Of a DNA stretch of 64,000 bases, positions 32,899 to 44,498 are shown in pieces. How positions within the stretch are numbered: position 1 is the first letter of the stretch; every line of letters begins with the position of its first letter. The notes beneath the pieces are model-generated. The model had not been told where the DNA came from, ran no database searches, and was given only the letters and a program-made list of their open reading frames with translations. The position numbers and the translations under genes were made by a program. The DNA is from Flaccisagitta enflata (lineage: Eukaryota; Chaetognatha; Sagittoidea; Aphragmophora): positions 106,082,001 to 106,146,000 of the forward strand of contig OZ231126.1 of NCBI GenBank assembly GCA_965153355.1. Reading direction: 5' to 3'.

Positions 32899-33606
32899 TA
32901 AAGTTCTTACCATATGCAGATTCAAACATAATAACAAGAAAATTCACACACCATCTCTTCCATGAAACTTACGTGGGCGTTTTTGCCAGGCCCCAGGGCG
33001 GATAAGAATCCCACGCCCCGGGTAGCGCCCCCGACAATGCCGGCCTGTCCATCGAGGGATGAGCGTCGCGATGGAATATACGACGACTCAGCGAAATGGT
33101 GGCGCTCTCCACATCGCGTTACTTGATGGTAATTAGAGGAATGGTAACTGTGGACGTGGCACCGTATTACAGCCTTATTGCGGCGGCTGCTGATGATGTT
33201 GCTGCTGCTGCGGCTGGCGGCCTGGATTCCAAGGGCGCCTCTTTTTCTTTTGCGTGGCCTTAGGAGCGTCTTTAGCGCTTTGAGCAGTCGTCGAGACGGA
33301 AGGCTAACTTCCGTTTTCTGCAGATGCCGTTGGAGTTGACAACGCTGTCGCAGTCACAGGAGCTAGGATGTCGCGAGGATCTTGCTGCACGCAGAGGACG
33401 TGTTCAACAGATGCTGCCGCCAACGCCAACTACTTAGATCCCGCAGCTTCCTTTGCCTTTGCATCCGCAACTTGCTTTGCCTTCTCCAACCACTTCTCCA
33501 GTTCCGTCACTTGCATATCGCTCTTGACCTTCGCATCTAAAGCAATTATTGCCTTTCGTCTCGAGTCCGCGATGTCCGTTTCAACTCGAGACTTTTACGC
33601 CATGTC

Positions 33607-35265
33607 TCAAAGCTGACGAGCACATTCAACACGCTGGGCGTTGCTGAATGATTTGTAGTAAGTCGGCGGAAGGAACGATGCAAGTCTAGACAACTGGCGT
33701 TTGGAGGTGTTACTCCGAGTTGCCGCACATAGGCGTCGCAGATGCTCGTCGATGCGATGTCCAGTCTCGGTGTCAAGAACCGTCGATGAAGAGTTTGGCG
33801 ACTCCAACGTCTGTTGCTGATGCGCTGATGGTCCTTTAGCTTGCTATTTAGGCGCCGCAGAACCACTTGCGCCCGCTAGAGGCTGAATGTCGCCTTTTGC
33901 TTTCCCTTGCGCTGCTGCTGCTTCCAGCCGCTGTTTAAGCTCCTTTGCCTTCGTCGACGCGGGCGCTGTTGAAGACACAGTTGCTCCCCCGCTACCTGAA
34001 GCTGTTGCCGCTGCGCTGGGAACCTCCTGCTGTTGAGGAGGAAGTTGTTGCTTCTTTTTGTTATTGTTATTGTTATTGTTTTTGCCTTTGCCTTTGCTTT
34101 TGGTATTGGCCGTGGCTTGAAGCTGTGATTGTTGCTGCAGCTGCTGCTGTTGTTGTTGCCGTTGCTGCTGTTGATGTTGTTGTTGCTGCTTTGGCTGCTG
34201 TTGTTGCTGCTGCTGCTGCTGAAGTTGCGCTGGACCGAGTGCCGGCGCCTTCTTCTCTTGTCGACGCCTTTTGGGATTGGGAGTTACGTCACGAGGATCC
34301 GGCCGCTGCTGATTTGGGGGATGAACCAATGCCGGACGCGTTTGACGATCTGCTGCTGCGATGTTGGAGGATGTCGCCGCTGGGTTTGCGGCTGCAGCAG
34401 GAGATGTAGTTGTCGTCAAATTCTTCCTCGACTCTTGGACGACACGTCGAGCCTCCTTGTAATTCTCCCTCTTGTTCTTTTGCCTTCCTTGTCTGCGTTT
34501 CAGGGTCTCAAACCCTAACCCACATTGAGTAGCTGAAGAACGCATTTCCTGCTCCGAGTTGCAGCATAAGTTTAGTTTTGAGAAGGCCTTGAAGATCAAC
34601 GACTCTGACTCATCCGCTGGGTCGTTGCGATGGAAAAACCAGCTTGCTTGCTTCTGCTGGATTCTAACCTCGGGAGAGTCTTTATCCACTTCCGGGTCAA
34701 TGGGCGCCTCCTCCTTTTCCTCTAACTCCACCACCACATCCATCCCCTCCTCCTCCTCTGCCGCCTCCTCCTCATTGACCTGAGAGCCTTGATCTTTGCT
34801 CCCGCTGCAATGGTCTGCAGCTTTTAAACGCTCCTGAAGAAGGGCTCTCGCCTCCGGTGGAGCCGGTCCTCCAAATCCAGGAGTGAATACGCGACGGGGA
34901 GCGTCTGGAAGGATGGATGATCCCGACAAAAAATTGGCGATGGAAACATCGTCGACGGGCCACTTCAACTTCACTCTGCGATTGCTTCCTCCCGAGATGG
35001 CAATGATGAGGGGAGGGAGAGCAGAAGAAGAAATGGGGTCGGCCGGCTGTTGGAGATTTGCCGACTCATCATCCTTGGTGAGATTGAGGTCGCCGCTGAA
35101 GGCGGCCTTCGACGCCGCCTCCACCTCATCCTCAAGCAACGCGACGGAATCCGTTTTGAAGTCTTCATCCTGTTCTGGAGACGCCATCAGACGATTGAGA
35201 TCGAACAATCCACTTGCCGTCGACAAATCCATCTCGGCCTGAAGATGCTGCTCGCGGGGTGGCAT
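33607..35265 (-). pseudogene. ORF3 of the BEL element: acidic/poly-Gln protein with an in-frame TAG
   Basis: 473 codons to a TAG (33846-33844), then the same frame runs on to 33607. The N-terminal part is acidic; a Glu-rich run lies at about residues 165-200. A nuclear-localisation-like KRRRQEKK is near residue 335 and long Gln runs follow. Past the TAG is LPPTYY, a PPxY-type motif (about 33660-33675). It occupies the place of env in other BEL elements but has no signal peptide, cleavage site or membrane anchor. A further frame down to about 33370 reads as a Lys/Ala coiled coil, so the original protein was longer. I recognise no family. A CAG-to-TAG change in a Gln-rich gene is the simplest cause of the stop. 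Confidence 0.55.
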
Positions 35266-35400
35266 CTTGACTCTGACAAATCGACTTTAAGATGCAAACT
35301 GACGTGATGTTGGAGTTTGACGTCAGCGGAAGCTTTGAAAATTGTGTAAGACGAAATGAACTATGTTTGGACAGAAGCATAGGAAATAGCATGATATCTA

Positions 35401-36002
35401 CAGTGGGGTTTGTGGAATAACAGCCTTAACTGGAGGAAGGTATTTAAGTGTCTTAATTTTATATGACAAACTTGATATTCGAAATATAAGTTGTTCACTT
35501 GATGCTTTTGTCCCTGAGTTTTTCGGTTGCTATGGAAACCAAAATTATTTTTTCAAACATTTATAACGACTAAAATATCAATATTTTGAGAAATATTGTC
35601 TGGGAACATTGCTCAAAATTAAATTTGCTACAACTTTCCCACAGTATGTTCTGTAAGAATATTGCTCGTTTGGCCGTTGCTAAGGGGCATTACACCTAGC
35701 AACCGCTAAATAATGCTCCCTAGCAACGGCTAAACGAGCAATATTCTTACAGGACATACTATGGGAAAGTTGTAGCAAATCTAATTTTGAGCAATTTTCC
35801 CTGATGATATTTGTCAAAATATCAATATTCTAGTTGTTATGAGTGTTCAAAAAAATAATTTTGGTTTCCATAGCAACCAAAAAACTCAGGGACAAAAGCA
35901 TCAAGTAAACAACTTATATTTCAAATATCAAGTTTGTCAAATGAAATTAAGACACTTAAATACCTTCCTCCAGATTAGGCGGTTATTCCTCGAACCCCAC
36001 TG
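35401..36002. mobile_element. Palindromic mariner-type MITE
   Basis: 602 bp forming one inverted repeat: the left half (cagtggggtttgtggaataa...) matches the right half (...ggttattcctcgaaccccactg) almost throughout, meeting near 35705 with a short loop. Both ends sit against a TA (35399-35400 and 36003-36004), the target duplication of Tc1/mariner elements. It lies in the spacer between integrase and ORF3 of the BEL element and is younger than it. Confidence 0.9.
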
Positions 36003-36160
36003 TACATATATACAAAGCAGTGAACCAATGTTTTAGATTTGCATGAAAATGAACATTACAAATGTGCCAATATGAGGAAAGAGTTGAATGCATGGATGAA
36101 TAGAACCAAGTATGAAGACGTACATCTCTTTATGTCAATTATGAACAAACAGAGCAACAA

Positions 36161-37858
36161 TCATTCACATCTATAGTTACTAACAGACAGGCTCATGCGC
36201 CTCAATCTCTCTCTCTCAAAGTAGTGTTTTTTATGAGTCCATCTCCAGCCGCACGATCTTCGTGCAATTCCTCGTGACAACTCTTCTGTCAGCGCGTTGC
36301 ACATGCGCCCGCTGGACATGGGGCGATGTGCCTTCAACGTCAACGACCCTCCCTAGGCTCCAATTGTGTCTGGGAACAGATCATCAACCGCCAAGTCTTT
36401 CTCGGATTTGTCCATTTGCTTTCATTGGACACGTGTAGACTCCGCGTTGAAGTTGACGCCGTGCTGCAACAGATCCACAGGAGCGCTTCTGGAAGTGGAT
36501 GGCGTTAGGATATGATTTAGCGTCAGCGCCGATGGATCGCTTGGATCATCGCTCAGCGCTGTAAGAGGGCGGCGGTTGAGAATTCCTTCCACTTCAATGA
36601 GGGCAGTGTAGAAGGTGTCAACGTGCAATGTGGCGCCAGTAGATATGGATGCGAGATGATGCTTAAAAAGCGCCACGACTCTTTCCCAAACACCACCATA
36701 ATGCGGCGTTCAGGCGGTGATGAAATCCCATTGGAGGCCTCGTTGTTGCAATTCTAGAGTTGACGAGCGATTCCACTCTTCCATTTCCTTCTTGAGGATG
36801 TTATTGGCGCCTATCAGGTTGGTTCCTCGATCAGATGTGAATTGTCGAATACCTGGGCGCCTGGCTGCAAAGCGTATGATGGCATTGATCATGGAGTCCG
36901 CGGACATGTTGTTGAGCAGTTCCACGTGGACGGCGCGGGAGACAAAGCAAGTGAAGACTGCCACCCACACCTTATGGTCCGCTCTGCCATTCATTTTCAC
37001 GTTGAAGTGTCCCATTACATCCAACCCTGTTTCCGCAAACACAGGGGCAGGATTGACTCGATTGGATGGTAATGGTGCCATCTGCTGATTCGCATGCTTT
37101 TTAAAGTTCCTCTGGCATCCAAAGCACGAATGAACGACGCTCTTAACGGCCTGAAGACCTCTAGTAATCCATGCAAATTGACGCAGTTGGCATAATGTAT
37201 GCTTTGCACCAGCGTGGAAGTCATTATGATGAACATGGCAAATTAATGACTTCACATTGTCGTCTTTTGGTGGAAGAATGAAGGGAAACTTGATGTCGTT
37301 TGAGATATCGGCATTTACCAATCGACTGCCGACTCAAAGGATGCCGTCATCGTCGACGAAAGGGTTGAGCTTCCGCATCTCTTTGTCCTTGACGATGAAT
37401 TCATGACAACTGTTTGGCTTGTTGATTTTTTCCGCCTCCAATTGGGCCATCACTTCTCCATAGTTTTGCCGCTGCACAGCCTTGACGCGCGGCTTTTGCG
37501 CTTCCTCCAGGTGAACTTGCGTCACTTCCGGTTTGGGGAGGAGATCCTTTGCCGCTCTTGTCTTAGCCTTTGGGACCAATCGCCACCTCATGGCGATGAC
37601 GCGGAGCTTATGCGTCCATTTCCCCCGAGATGTGGCTGCATGCAGCACCGCGTTGAATTCTTTACTCTGGTCCCTGACAGCAGCGTAAAGCGCCGCCACG
37701 TGGACAGAGACAGGGCACATCGCGATGTTTGTCTGCGGCCATTGATCCTCAGGGAGATGCAAAAAGTCCGGACCGTTGTGGGATTGACTCCACTTTTCCG
37801 CCTCATGAGATTCGATTCCACGAGAGCAATGGTCAGCGGGGTTGTTGGCGGAATCCAT
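36161..37858 (-). pseudogene. pol: RNase H end and integrase of the BEL element
   Basis: Pieces 37858-37334, 37321-36710, 36676-36422 and 36343-36161. The first has 'NNPADHCSRGI', the usual end of BEL RNase H, and a connector. A TGA (about 37333) falls where related elements read 'G-(L/I)-x-R-V-G-G-R-L'. The integrase zinc module (HVHHNDFHAGAK... CFGCQRN), the first Asp (GLDVMGHF) and second Asp (FTSDRGTNLIG) are clear. A second TGA (about 36708) precedes 'TPHYGGVWERVV', and the Glu helix reads 'IEVEGILNRRPLT'. The stops are consistent with decay, for example CGA to TGA. All catalytic residues are otherwise present. Confidence 0.88.
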
Positions 37859-40091
37859 CCACCGCCATTGCTCTGGACTTGATCCTGCGTGGATCTTTGA
37901 AGAAGACAGGTCTTGGACGCGATGGGTTGTATATCATCTTCAAAGCGGCCTCTGAATCTGACCATAATCTGATGTTTTTCTCCTGCAGATTCAAAGTCTT
38001 GTTGACAAACCGCTTGAGCTGAATCGCCTTTTCAGCAGAGACGATCTCCATGCGAGGTACACTGTTGTGATGAGATGCTCTTTTTGGATTGAGAGGAACC
38101 ACGTGAGATTTTGATCCCAATATTGTCACATAGATCGAGCCGTCGGCGTTGACTTGACAACAATATGCAACAGCACCAAATCTACCCTTTGGCGCCGCAT
38201 CACAGAAAATCTCAATGGTGACAGAAACAATGTCGATGTTGTCAGTATCGCCGTTCCACCACCTCTTGACCCGGTATTGTGAGAGAAGAGACCAAGAGGA
38301 AGTATATTTGAAAAAAGATTCCTCCAGTGTCTCGTCAAGTGAAGAGTCCCATCCTGTCTGTTGTGGACGACACAGTTGAAGATGGCGCCGTCCAATATAT
38401 TGGCTTGGACTCCAAAAGCCGAGTGGATCATAAAGTTTGGCTTGCATGGAGACCAATTGATGTGGTGTTTTCGCCCTCATTGTTTTAAATTCGTCTTCGC
38501 AGATGAAGACAAATGCGTCTTCAGCCGGAAGCCACGAGACTCCCAACACTTTCGTCGGCTTGTCGTCGTGATCTTGCTTATCTGCGATGGGAATAGCGAC
38601 GTTCGAATCTCCTTCCATGAGCTGATGCGCGTTGCTTTTCCACTTTACTAATTGAAAACCTCCATCACCCATTGCTGACTTCACTCCTGTTTTCAACTCC
38701 AACGCCTTGTCGACCGTATCACCACCTCCACTTCTGTCGTCGACGTAAAAACCATGACGGATGAAATCGTAGACGTTGGAAGGATAATATGGTCTGATAA
38801 CTTCGGCGTGGTGTCTGACGGTGAAACCAGTGACGAATGAACTGGAGAGGCTTCCAAAGACGTGGGAAAGAAATAGATTCAATATGGCAAGGCAGAGGCT
38901 TCTATCCTTGAACCAGAAAAATCTAAAGACATCAGTGTCATCAGGGTGGACTCTGATTTGATGGAAGAACGCCTTTATATCACAGATGAAGGGGATCTTC
39001 CATTGTCGAAAGCGCATGAGGATGTCCATTAAACTGTTCATCAAGTTTGGTCGACCTACCAACAGGTCATTTAAACATACTCCGTCGGTGGCAGCCCGTG
39101 CATTGTGACATACTCTGGTTTTACCCCTCAACTCCACTATGTGGAGCGGAAGGTACCATCTTGGTTTAACGATGTCCTCGTCGTCATCAATGCTTTCAAT
39201 CTCAACCGCCACGCCTGTTTCATAGAATTTCTCAACTTCTTTGAAGACACGCTCCTTGAAGGCCGGGTCGCGATTGAAGCGGAAGCGCTGGTTGACGAGC
39301 CGCTTCATGGCTGTAGGCCGGGACTTCACTCTGCGCAATATCTCCATGATTTTCTCAAATTTGAATTTACATGTCACAGGCGCAAAATACTTCTTTGTCA
39401 CATTGCAGAAATAGATCTTTTTCTTCAGTGTTTCCCAGGCGCGTATGTTTTCAACTGAATCGCCCATTTCTTCAGAGGAAACAACTGATCCAAAATCATG
39501 GTAGAAAATCTGGTCAATATTTTCATGTAAATCATTATTATCAACCAAAATGGCGTTAATTGATGCGACGTCTAAACCTTTTTTCCCAGTTTTTCCACTA
39601 ATCGTCCAACCAAAACTGCATCTGCAGCATGTTAAAGAGCCTGGAGGACCTCGACGAAGCTCTTGAGCGATAGCTGCGTCCGAATGAGCGGCGCCAACGA
39701 TCATTTTGACGCCTCCCGTTGCCGCTGGGAATCTTATGCCTCTGACGTGGGGTTGGTCGGAGAGATCGCGGAGAAATGGAGGAATATCTTTTTCACTCGT
39801 CAGTAAATCCCCCACCAGCGCATCGTTGACATCGATGATGTATTCGGAGTTGGTGGAGCGAAGAGTGAATGACGCTAAAAGACGGTTTTCAGTCACACAA
39901 TTGTCCACTGTCACTACTTTCTTTTGAACCATATTTGTAGAAATGCGCAGATGTTTGATGACGTCGTGGCTAATGACATCTCTGTCCGCACCACTATCGT
40001 TCATCGCGAAAATTGTCATTTCTTCTCCAGACACACAGTTTACAATCACCACAGGGACGATGAGACGGACGACGTCGTTGAAAGATGACAC
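37833..40091 (-). CDS. pol: Protease-reverse transcriptase-RNase H of the BEL element
   Basis: 752 codons. The protease motif is 'MNDSGADRDVISH' near the start (D-S-G). RT follows, with 'FICDIKAFFHQIRVH' as motif A and 'GFYVDDRSGGGDT' as the catalytic box; the YVDD followed by a Ser/Gly run is characteristic of BEL/Pao. RNase H motifs are 'IFCDAAPKGRFGAV' and 'LWSDSEAALKMI'. The frame ends in the RNase H, with a one-base shift into the next frame at about 37850. The product replicates the element in its particle. Confidence 0.93.
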   Translation of the reverse strand: MSSFNDVVRLIVPVVIVNCVSGEEMTIFAMNDSGADRDVISHDVIKHLRISTNMVQKKVVTVDNCVTENRLLASFTLRSTNSEYIIDVNDALVGDLLTSEKDIPPFLRDLSDQPHVRGIRFPAATGGVKMIVGAAHSDAAIAQELRRGPPGSLTCCRCSFGWTISGKTGKKGLDVASINAILVDNNDLHENIDQIFYHDFGSVVSSEEMGDSVENIRAWETLKKKIYFCNVTKKYFAPVTCKFKFEKIMEILRRVKSRPTAMKRLVNQRFRFNRDPAFKERVFKEVEKFYETGVAVEIESIDDDEDIVKPRWYLPLHIVELRGKTRVCHNARAATDGVCLNDLLVGRPNLMNSLMDILMRFRQWKIPFICDIKAFFHQIRVHPDDTDVFRFFWFKDRSLCLAILNLFLSHVFGSLSSSFVTGFTVRHHAEVIRPYYPSNVYDFIRHGFYVDDRSGGGDTVDKALELKTGVKSAMGDGGFQLVKWKSNAHQLMEGDSNVAIPIADKQDHDDKPTKVLGVSWLPAEDAFVFICEDEFKTMRAKTPHQLVSMQAKLYDPLGFWSPSQYIGRRHLQLCRPQQTGWDSSLDETLEESFFKYTSSWSLLSQYRVKRWWNGDTDNIDIVSVTIEIFCDAAPKGRFGAVAYCCQVNADGSIYVTILGSKSHVVPLNPKRASHHNSVPRMEIVSAEKAIQLKRFVNKTLNLQEKNIRLWSDSEAALKMIYNPSRPRPVFFKDPRRIKSRAMAVDGFRQQPR

Positions 40092-40118
40092 AGATCGCGA
40101 TGCTGCCGTCGCCGCCAG

Positions 40119-43100
40119 TCATGCCTCAACAAGAGGAGTGATGACATTCGATTCTGTAGTGGTCGTTGTTGTCAGTGCTGAAGCTGGAGTGGTGGAAGCT
40201 TTGGAGGATTTGTCAAAGGTGGCGAATGTAATGCCACTGTTAGTCTTTTCTCCCCCGTTCTTCACCTCCTTACCAACACCCTTCTTCACCCATGTGCGTC
40301 CATGGAGAATAGTGGCGTGTCGCTGTTTGCAAGTTTGGCAGATTGGTCTGTTGGCGCAACCCTTCGCTGAGTGTCCACTGGTAAAACAATGGAAGCATAG
40401 TCGGCATGACGCCAACTTTTTGAACACGAGCGTCGACGTCAAGAGAGAGGAGTTGATTGCACTCTTCCGTCGGATGCATGCCGCTGCAGACGTTACATTT
40501 GTTGGTCGACTGCACCTTTTGCTTCCCGTTGGTCAAAACATCGTTGTAGGTTGGTGGATTTTCGCCCGTTGCCACCGCTGTTTCGGAGCATCTTTGAATT
40601 TGCGTTTCCACATCATATAATCCGTCGACGAGAGCTCCTGAAGCGGCTTCTCAGGTCTTGCTTTCTCCATCGCCTTCAAGCCGATTTCTCTTGCCCGCAT
40701 TCGATTGTCGTCAGAAGCCCTCTTTAAGAATACTTCCAGTGCCTCACTTTGAGGGAAATGCTGCACCACTTCCGGTTGACGGGCATTTGGATGATTGTGG
40801 TGCTCTTGGTATGTGGGAGGAGGATTGCTGCTGATGCTGATGGAATTTTGGCGCATCGAAGTCTTGACGGATATATTGATGTTTCTGCAACTCTGCTATT
40901 TGAGCTTTCGCTGCGTGCAGATCAAACTGGTTCTGTTTAAGAAGGCGTTGTTGTGCTGCATTGGCTTGCTTCAATTCTGCAGCATCCTTCTTAAGCGATC
41001 CATCTGACGGTCTACTTCGGGAATACGTTTGGCTGAAGCTGCCGCTGGCGTTTGGGACTTCTTTTTCTCCTCCTCTTGTATCTGTCGCGCAAACACCTTG
41101 TCAGCTGCTTCTTGCTCCTTCTTCCTACTCCTCACGCCATTTGGGTCGTCTATCAACAGTTGGTCAAGCTTCAACATGTCCGCCGCCGTCGACAAAGGGT
41201 TTGGCGCCGTAGTTGCAACTTCTCTCTCGAAGATCACTTCCGGCGCTGACGGAGGAATGACGGCAGACGGAGTTTGCTGATGAAGAGGAAAGGATTGAGG
41301 CTGAGGGTTGGAGTTGTTCCGTCCTCCTTCTCTCTTTCCTTCCCCCAATCCCACACTTTACACTTGCTGCTTAACAGTTTGCTGCTTAACAGTTTGAGTT
41401 GGATGTTGTTGTTGAGGATTGGATGGCATTTGAGGATGTTGACGTGACGTAGGGATTGGCTGTGGCTGCTTCCTCGGCGCCTGGGGCAGGTGCACCGGCA
41501 CCATACTCTGCTGCTTCACCGCACCACCTACTTTGCTCACACCCTTAAATTGCTCGGCAGAGACCCATTTAAAGTGACTTGTTCTTGCCTCCTCCTCTTC
41601 CTTCAACTTGTTGAGGCGCAGACACATTTGCTTATACTGCTGTTCTTCCTCTGGCGACTTGTTGCTTTGCTGACACTTTATTGGAACAGCGACTACCATT
41701 TCTGATGTATCTGTTGCCACAACCATTGTTGTCGCTGAAGCATCTTTATCACCTCCTTCCAACATGCAGATCCTTTGCTCCGCTAACTGCTGTTGACGAA
41801 GACATTCAGCTTCCGTAGAAATGGCACCACCGACAGAGAGAGGATTCAAAGCAGGAGGATGGACGACTGTAGCTAAGCTGAAGGCAACATTCTGTTGCTG
41901 CAACTGGTGTTGGTGAACCTGCTGCTGCCGCTGAAGGCTTGCTTGTTGTTGCAGCCGCCGCTGCTTCTCCTCCTCCTGTTGCTGCAACTGGGCTTCTTGC
42001 TGCTTTCTTTGTTGTTTGGCGGCTTGTTGCTGCCGCCTCTGTTCTTGCTCTTGGATCTGTTGCTGCAGCCTTTCTTGCTCCTTTTGCACTTGCTGCATCT
42101 CGATCCTAACTTGCTGCAACTGTTGTTGATTTTGTTGCTGTTCTTGTTGCTGCTGTTGTTGATGCAACTGTACTTGCTGTTGTCAATGCTGCTGCAACTG
42201 TTGCTGACGCAATTGATCCTGCTGTTGCTGCTGCTGTTGCAACTGTTGTTGGCGCTGCTGCTCCTGCTGCTGCTGTTGTTGCTGCTGCTGCTGTTGTTGC
42301 TGCTGCTGCTGCTGTTGCTGCCAAAGTTGTTCTTGTTGGAGTTGTTGTTGACACAGCTGCTCCTGCTGCAGTTGATGTTGGCGCAACTGTTCTTGCTGTT
42401 GTTGTTGTTCTCGCAGCTGTTGTTGTTGTCTCTGTTGCTCTGCAGCCGCCTGTTGTTGCCTCAGCTGCTCTTGTTGAAGCCTTTGCTGCTCTTCAGTGTC
42501 TTTCCTTTGCTTCTCTTGCTGCAGCCGCTGCTGCTCTGCTTCTTGCTGTTGCTGAAGTTGTTGCTGCCGTTGCTGCTGCTGCTGCTCCTGCTCTTTGCGT
42601 TGTTGCTGCTGTTGCTGCTGCTGCTGCTCCAATCTTCGCTGTTGCTCTCGCAGATCAGTCTGAAGAGCTTCATCTCGCTTTATCTGCTCTTGCAGTATCC
42701 TTCCTGCTCTTTCTCTCTCTCTGCTCCTGTCGGCCTCGTGACGTCTTGATCTTTCCCTCGGCGTCAAACCGTCGGCTGGTTTTGTATCCGCCAATGTCGC
42801 CGCTTCGTCGAGATCTTCCAAATCCGCATCTCGTTGCGTTTGCCCGCCTGGATTGATGGGCTCAATTTTGGAAATGTATCTCTCGACGTATTCATTTGCG
42901 TTTCTCGGGGGATTGGGCGCAATGGCGCGCCGTCGGCAGACCCGAATACTCTGACGATCCCGGAAGTGGCGAAGACGTTCTCATCTGCGAAGGAGGAGCG
43001 CCCGCGCTGTTGCGAGCCGATTCAGTCGGTATACTATTCCACAAAAACTGATGCACATTCCTCTTTTGTTTGGCAAGTCGCCTTCATGCGCATTGATGAC

Positions 43101-43346
43101 GTCAGCATGCGCCGGAAATCCCTCGTTGTACATTTCTTGGTCGAAGAATGTCATGGCGTCCCATTCACGTCTAATTCGACGCAAACTTGACGCCGCGTAA
43201 CGCAGAGGATCGCCGGACATCTTGTCGATCGCCATTTGACGAGCGAAAGCGATGTAATCGTAGACGCAGTCGTGTAGACCATTCCTGGCGCTGTCTGAAT
43301 CCAGTGACGCGTCTTCATAATCGTTGGAGCCTTCCGTCGTCGCCAA
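40119..43346 (-). pseudogene. gag: Gag of the BEL element: poly-Gln coiled coil, zinc knuckles, PPxY motifs
   Basis: Consecutive minus-strand frames (43346-42981, 42821-42183, 42167-41358, 41354-40971, 40974-40744, 40856-40533, 40611-40270, 40442-40119) read as one long Gag broken by stops and frameshifts. The 42183 stop is in frame with the next piece. It has a helical N-terminal domain, then about 500 residues of Gln-rich coiled coil. Then come 'NPPPTYQEHH' (about 40800-40825) and 'NPPTYNDV' (about 40545-40565), both PPxY. Next is 'CNVCSGMHPTEEC' (CX2CX4HX4C-like), CFHCFTSGHSAKGC and CQTC...H...H, the usual BEL Gag zinc set. It would package RNA and build particles. Confidence 0.8.
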
Positions 43347-43577
43347 AATGGCGTCGAAGAGTCAACGACACCAATCCATTTCCTGTGACAATTTGCCCTT
43401 CATGACGCGAAGCTTTTCAGTTCTTGGACATTGGTACAACCCAAAAAAGGACACCCGAGAAGACGTAGATACAGTCAAACAGTTATCGTCGTTGTTGAAA
43501 CTCGCCATTGACATGATATGCCCCGGGATGTCGAAAGAAAAGTCCGAGAGAGGAGTCGAGTTTTGAAATTGTTGAAA

Positions 43578-44493
43578 TATATTTCGCCCACGTAAATATT
43601 AGTTTCGACTCTGGGTTAGCTTTGTATGTAGATGTCTCTGACTGACTGACAATGGTAGACGCAAAGGAGTTTGGGCGTAGATTGGAAAATGGCATGACAA
43701 TGGTCTCTTTGATGTGGTAAAAATTTCAACAATCTTAGATGGGGGACAAAATAAAACGGGAAATTGGGCATTAAAAGATGGTCAACCAATGCATGAAAGC
43801 AACATGAGATCAGGATAGACATGGACAGAAACAGCCAATAACAACATGTACATCTTATGCAGAGGCCATGAAGCCAGATCCGTACACTGCCCCCGCCCTG
43901 CCCATCCCACTAAATTCACCCATATCACCCAATAATCAGTTAACCGGACAGACAATAAAAACAGACGATAAAACGCCAAAAACAGACAATAAAACAATAA
44001 AAAGTCAGACGACAAAAACAATGATAAAACACTAAAACGCTAAAATGATAAAACTTACTTTAGGCCCAATTTTTTGGTTTCCAGCCAGTGTTGTAATCAT
44101 CAAATAAGTCAGGCGTCCGTTCATATGTCTCTGGAATAAAAAGATGAGAGACTTATGAAAGATGAGAAATCCCAAGGGCGCAAAACATAAAAATCAAGCA
44201 AATGTCAATCATTCCATTAAGAAGCGATGCCATAAAAACGATATATATCCGAGATAAAAATGCGAAGCGTAAAACATATGACGATGAAAAAAGTAGAAAG
44301 AGAAAATACGTGGGAACACGTAATTCCAAGCGGATAAAAGAGCGAGCGAATGGACAAACCCATGCGCAACCATATGGTTGCGGCAAAATTGGGCGAAAAA
44401 CAAAAGGCATCGAATTGGAAAGAAAGAAGGAGGAATGCATTCACGCAAAGAACATCATCATTCCCATACTTATAAATAGCACACATTTCCACA
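43578..44493 (-). repeat. 5' LTR of the BEL element
   Basis: 916 bp, the partner of 31173-32090. It ends ...cacatttccaca, followed by the GTGAG target copy (44494-44498). The first bases after it on the minus strand (TTTCAACAATTTC) do not start with TGG, so no primer-binding site is assigned. Confidence 0.95.
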
Positions 44494-44498
44494 GTGAG

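Larger units (their letters stand above)
31173..44493 (-). mobile_element. BEL/Pao LTR retrotransposon, 13.3 kb, inserted in a gypsy pol
   Basis: LTRs at 31173-32090 and 43578-44493 are flanked by GTGAG on both sides (31168-31172 and 44494-44498). Sense (minus) order: poly-Gln Gag (43346-40119), protease-RT-RNase H-integrase (40091-36161), a third large ORF (35265-33607), polypurine tract. The LTRs differ at roughly thirty of 916 positions by eye (about 3%), so the insertion is not very recent. The internal genes have many frameshifts and stops, and a MITE has since landed at 35401-36002. A typical BEL element is 5-9 kb; the extra length is the poly-Gln Gag, ORF3 and the region next to the left LTR. 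Confidence 0.95.

Noticed and set aside
41895-42749. A 284-codon plus-strand Leu-rich frame and similar poly-Ala frames
   Set aside because: They are the reverse or shifted reading of the CAG/CAA repeats coding poly-Gln in BEL Gag.
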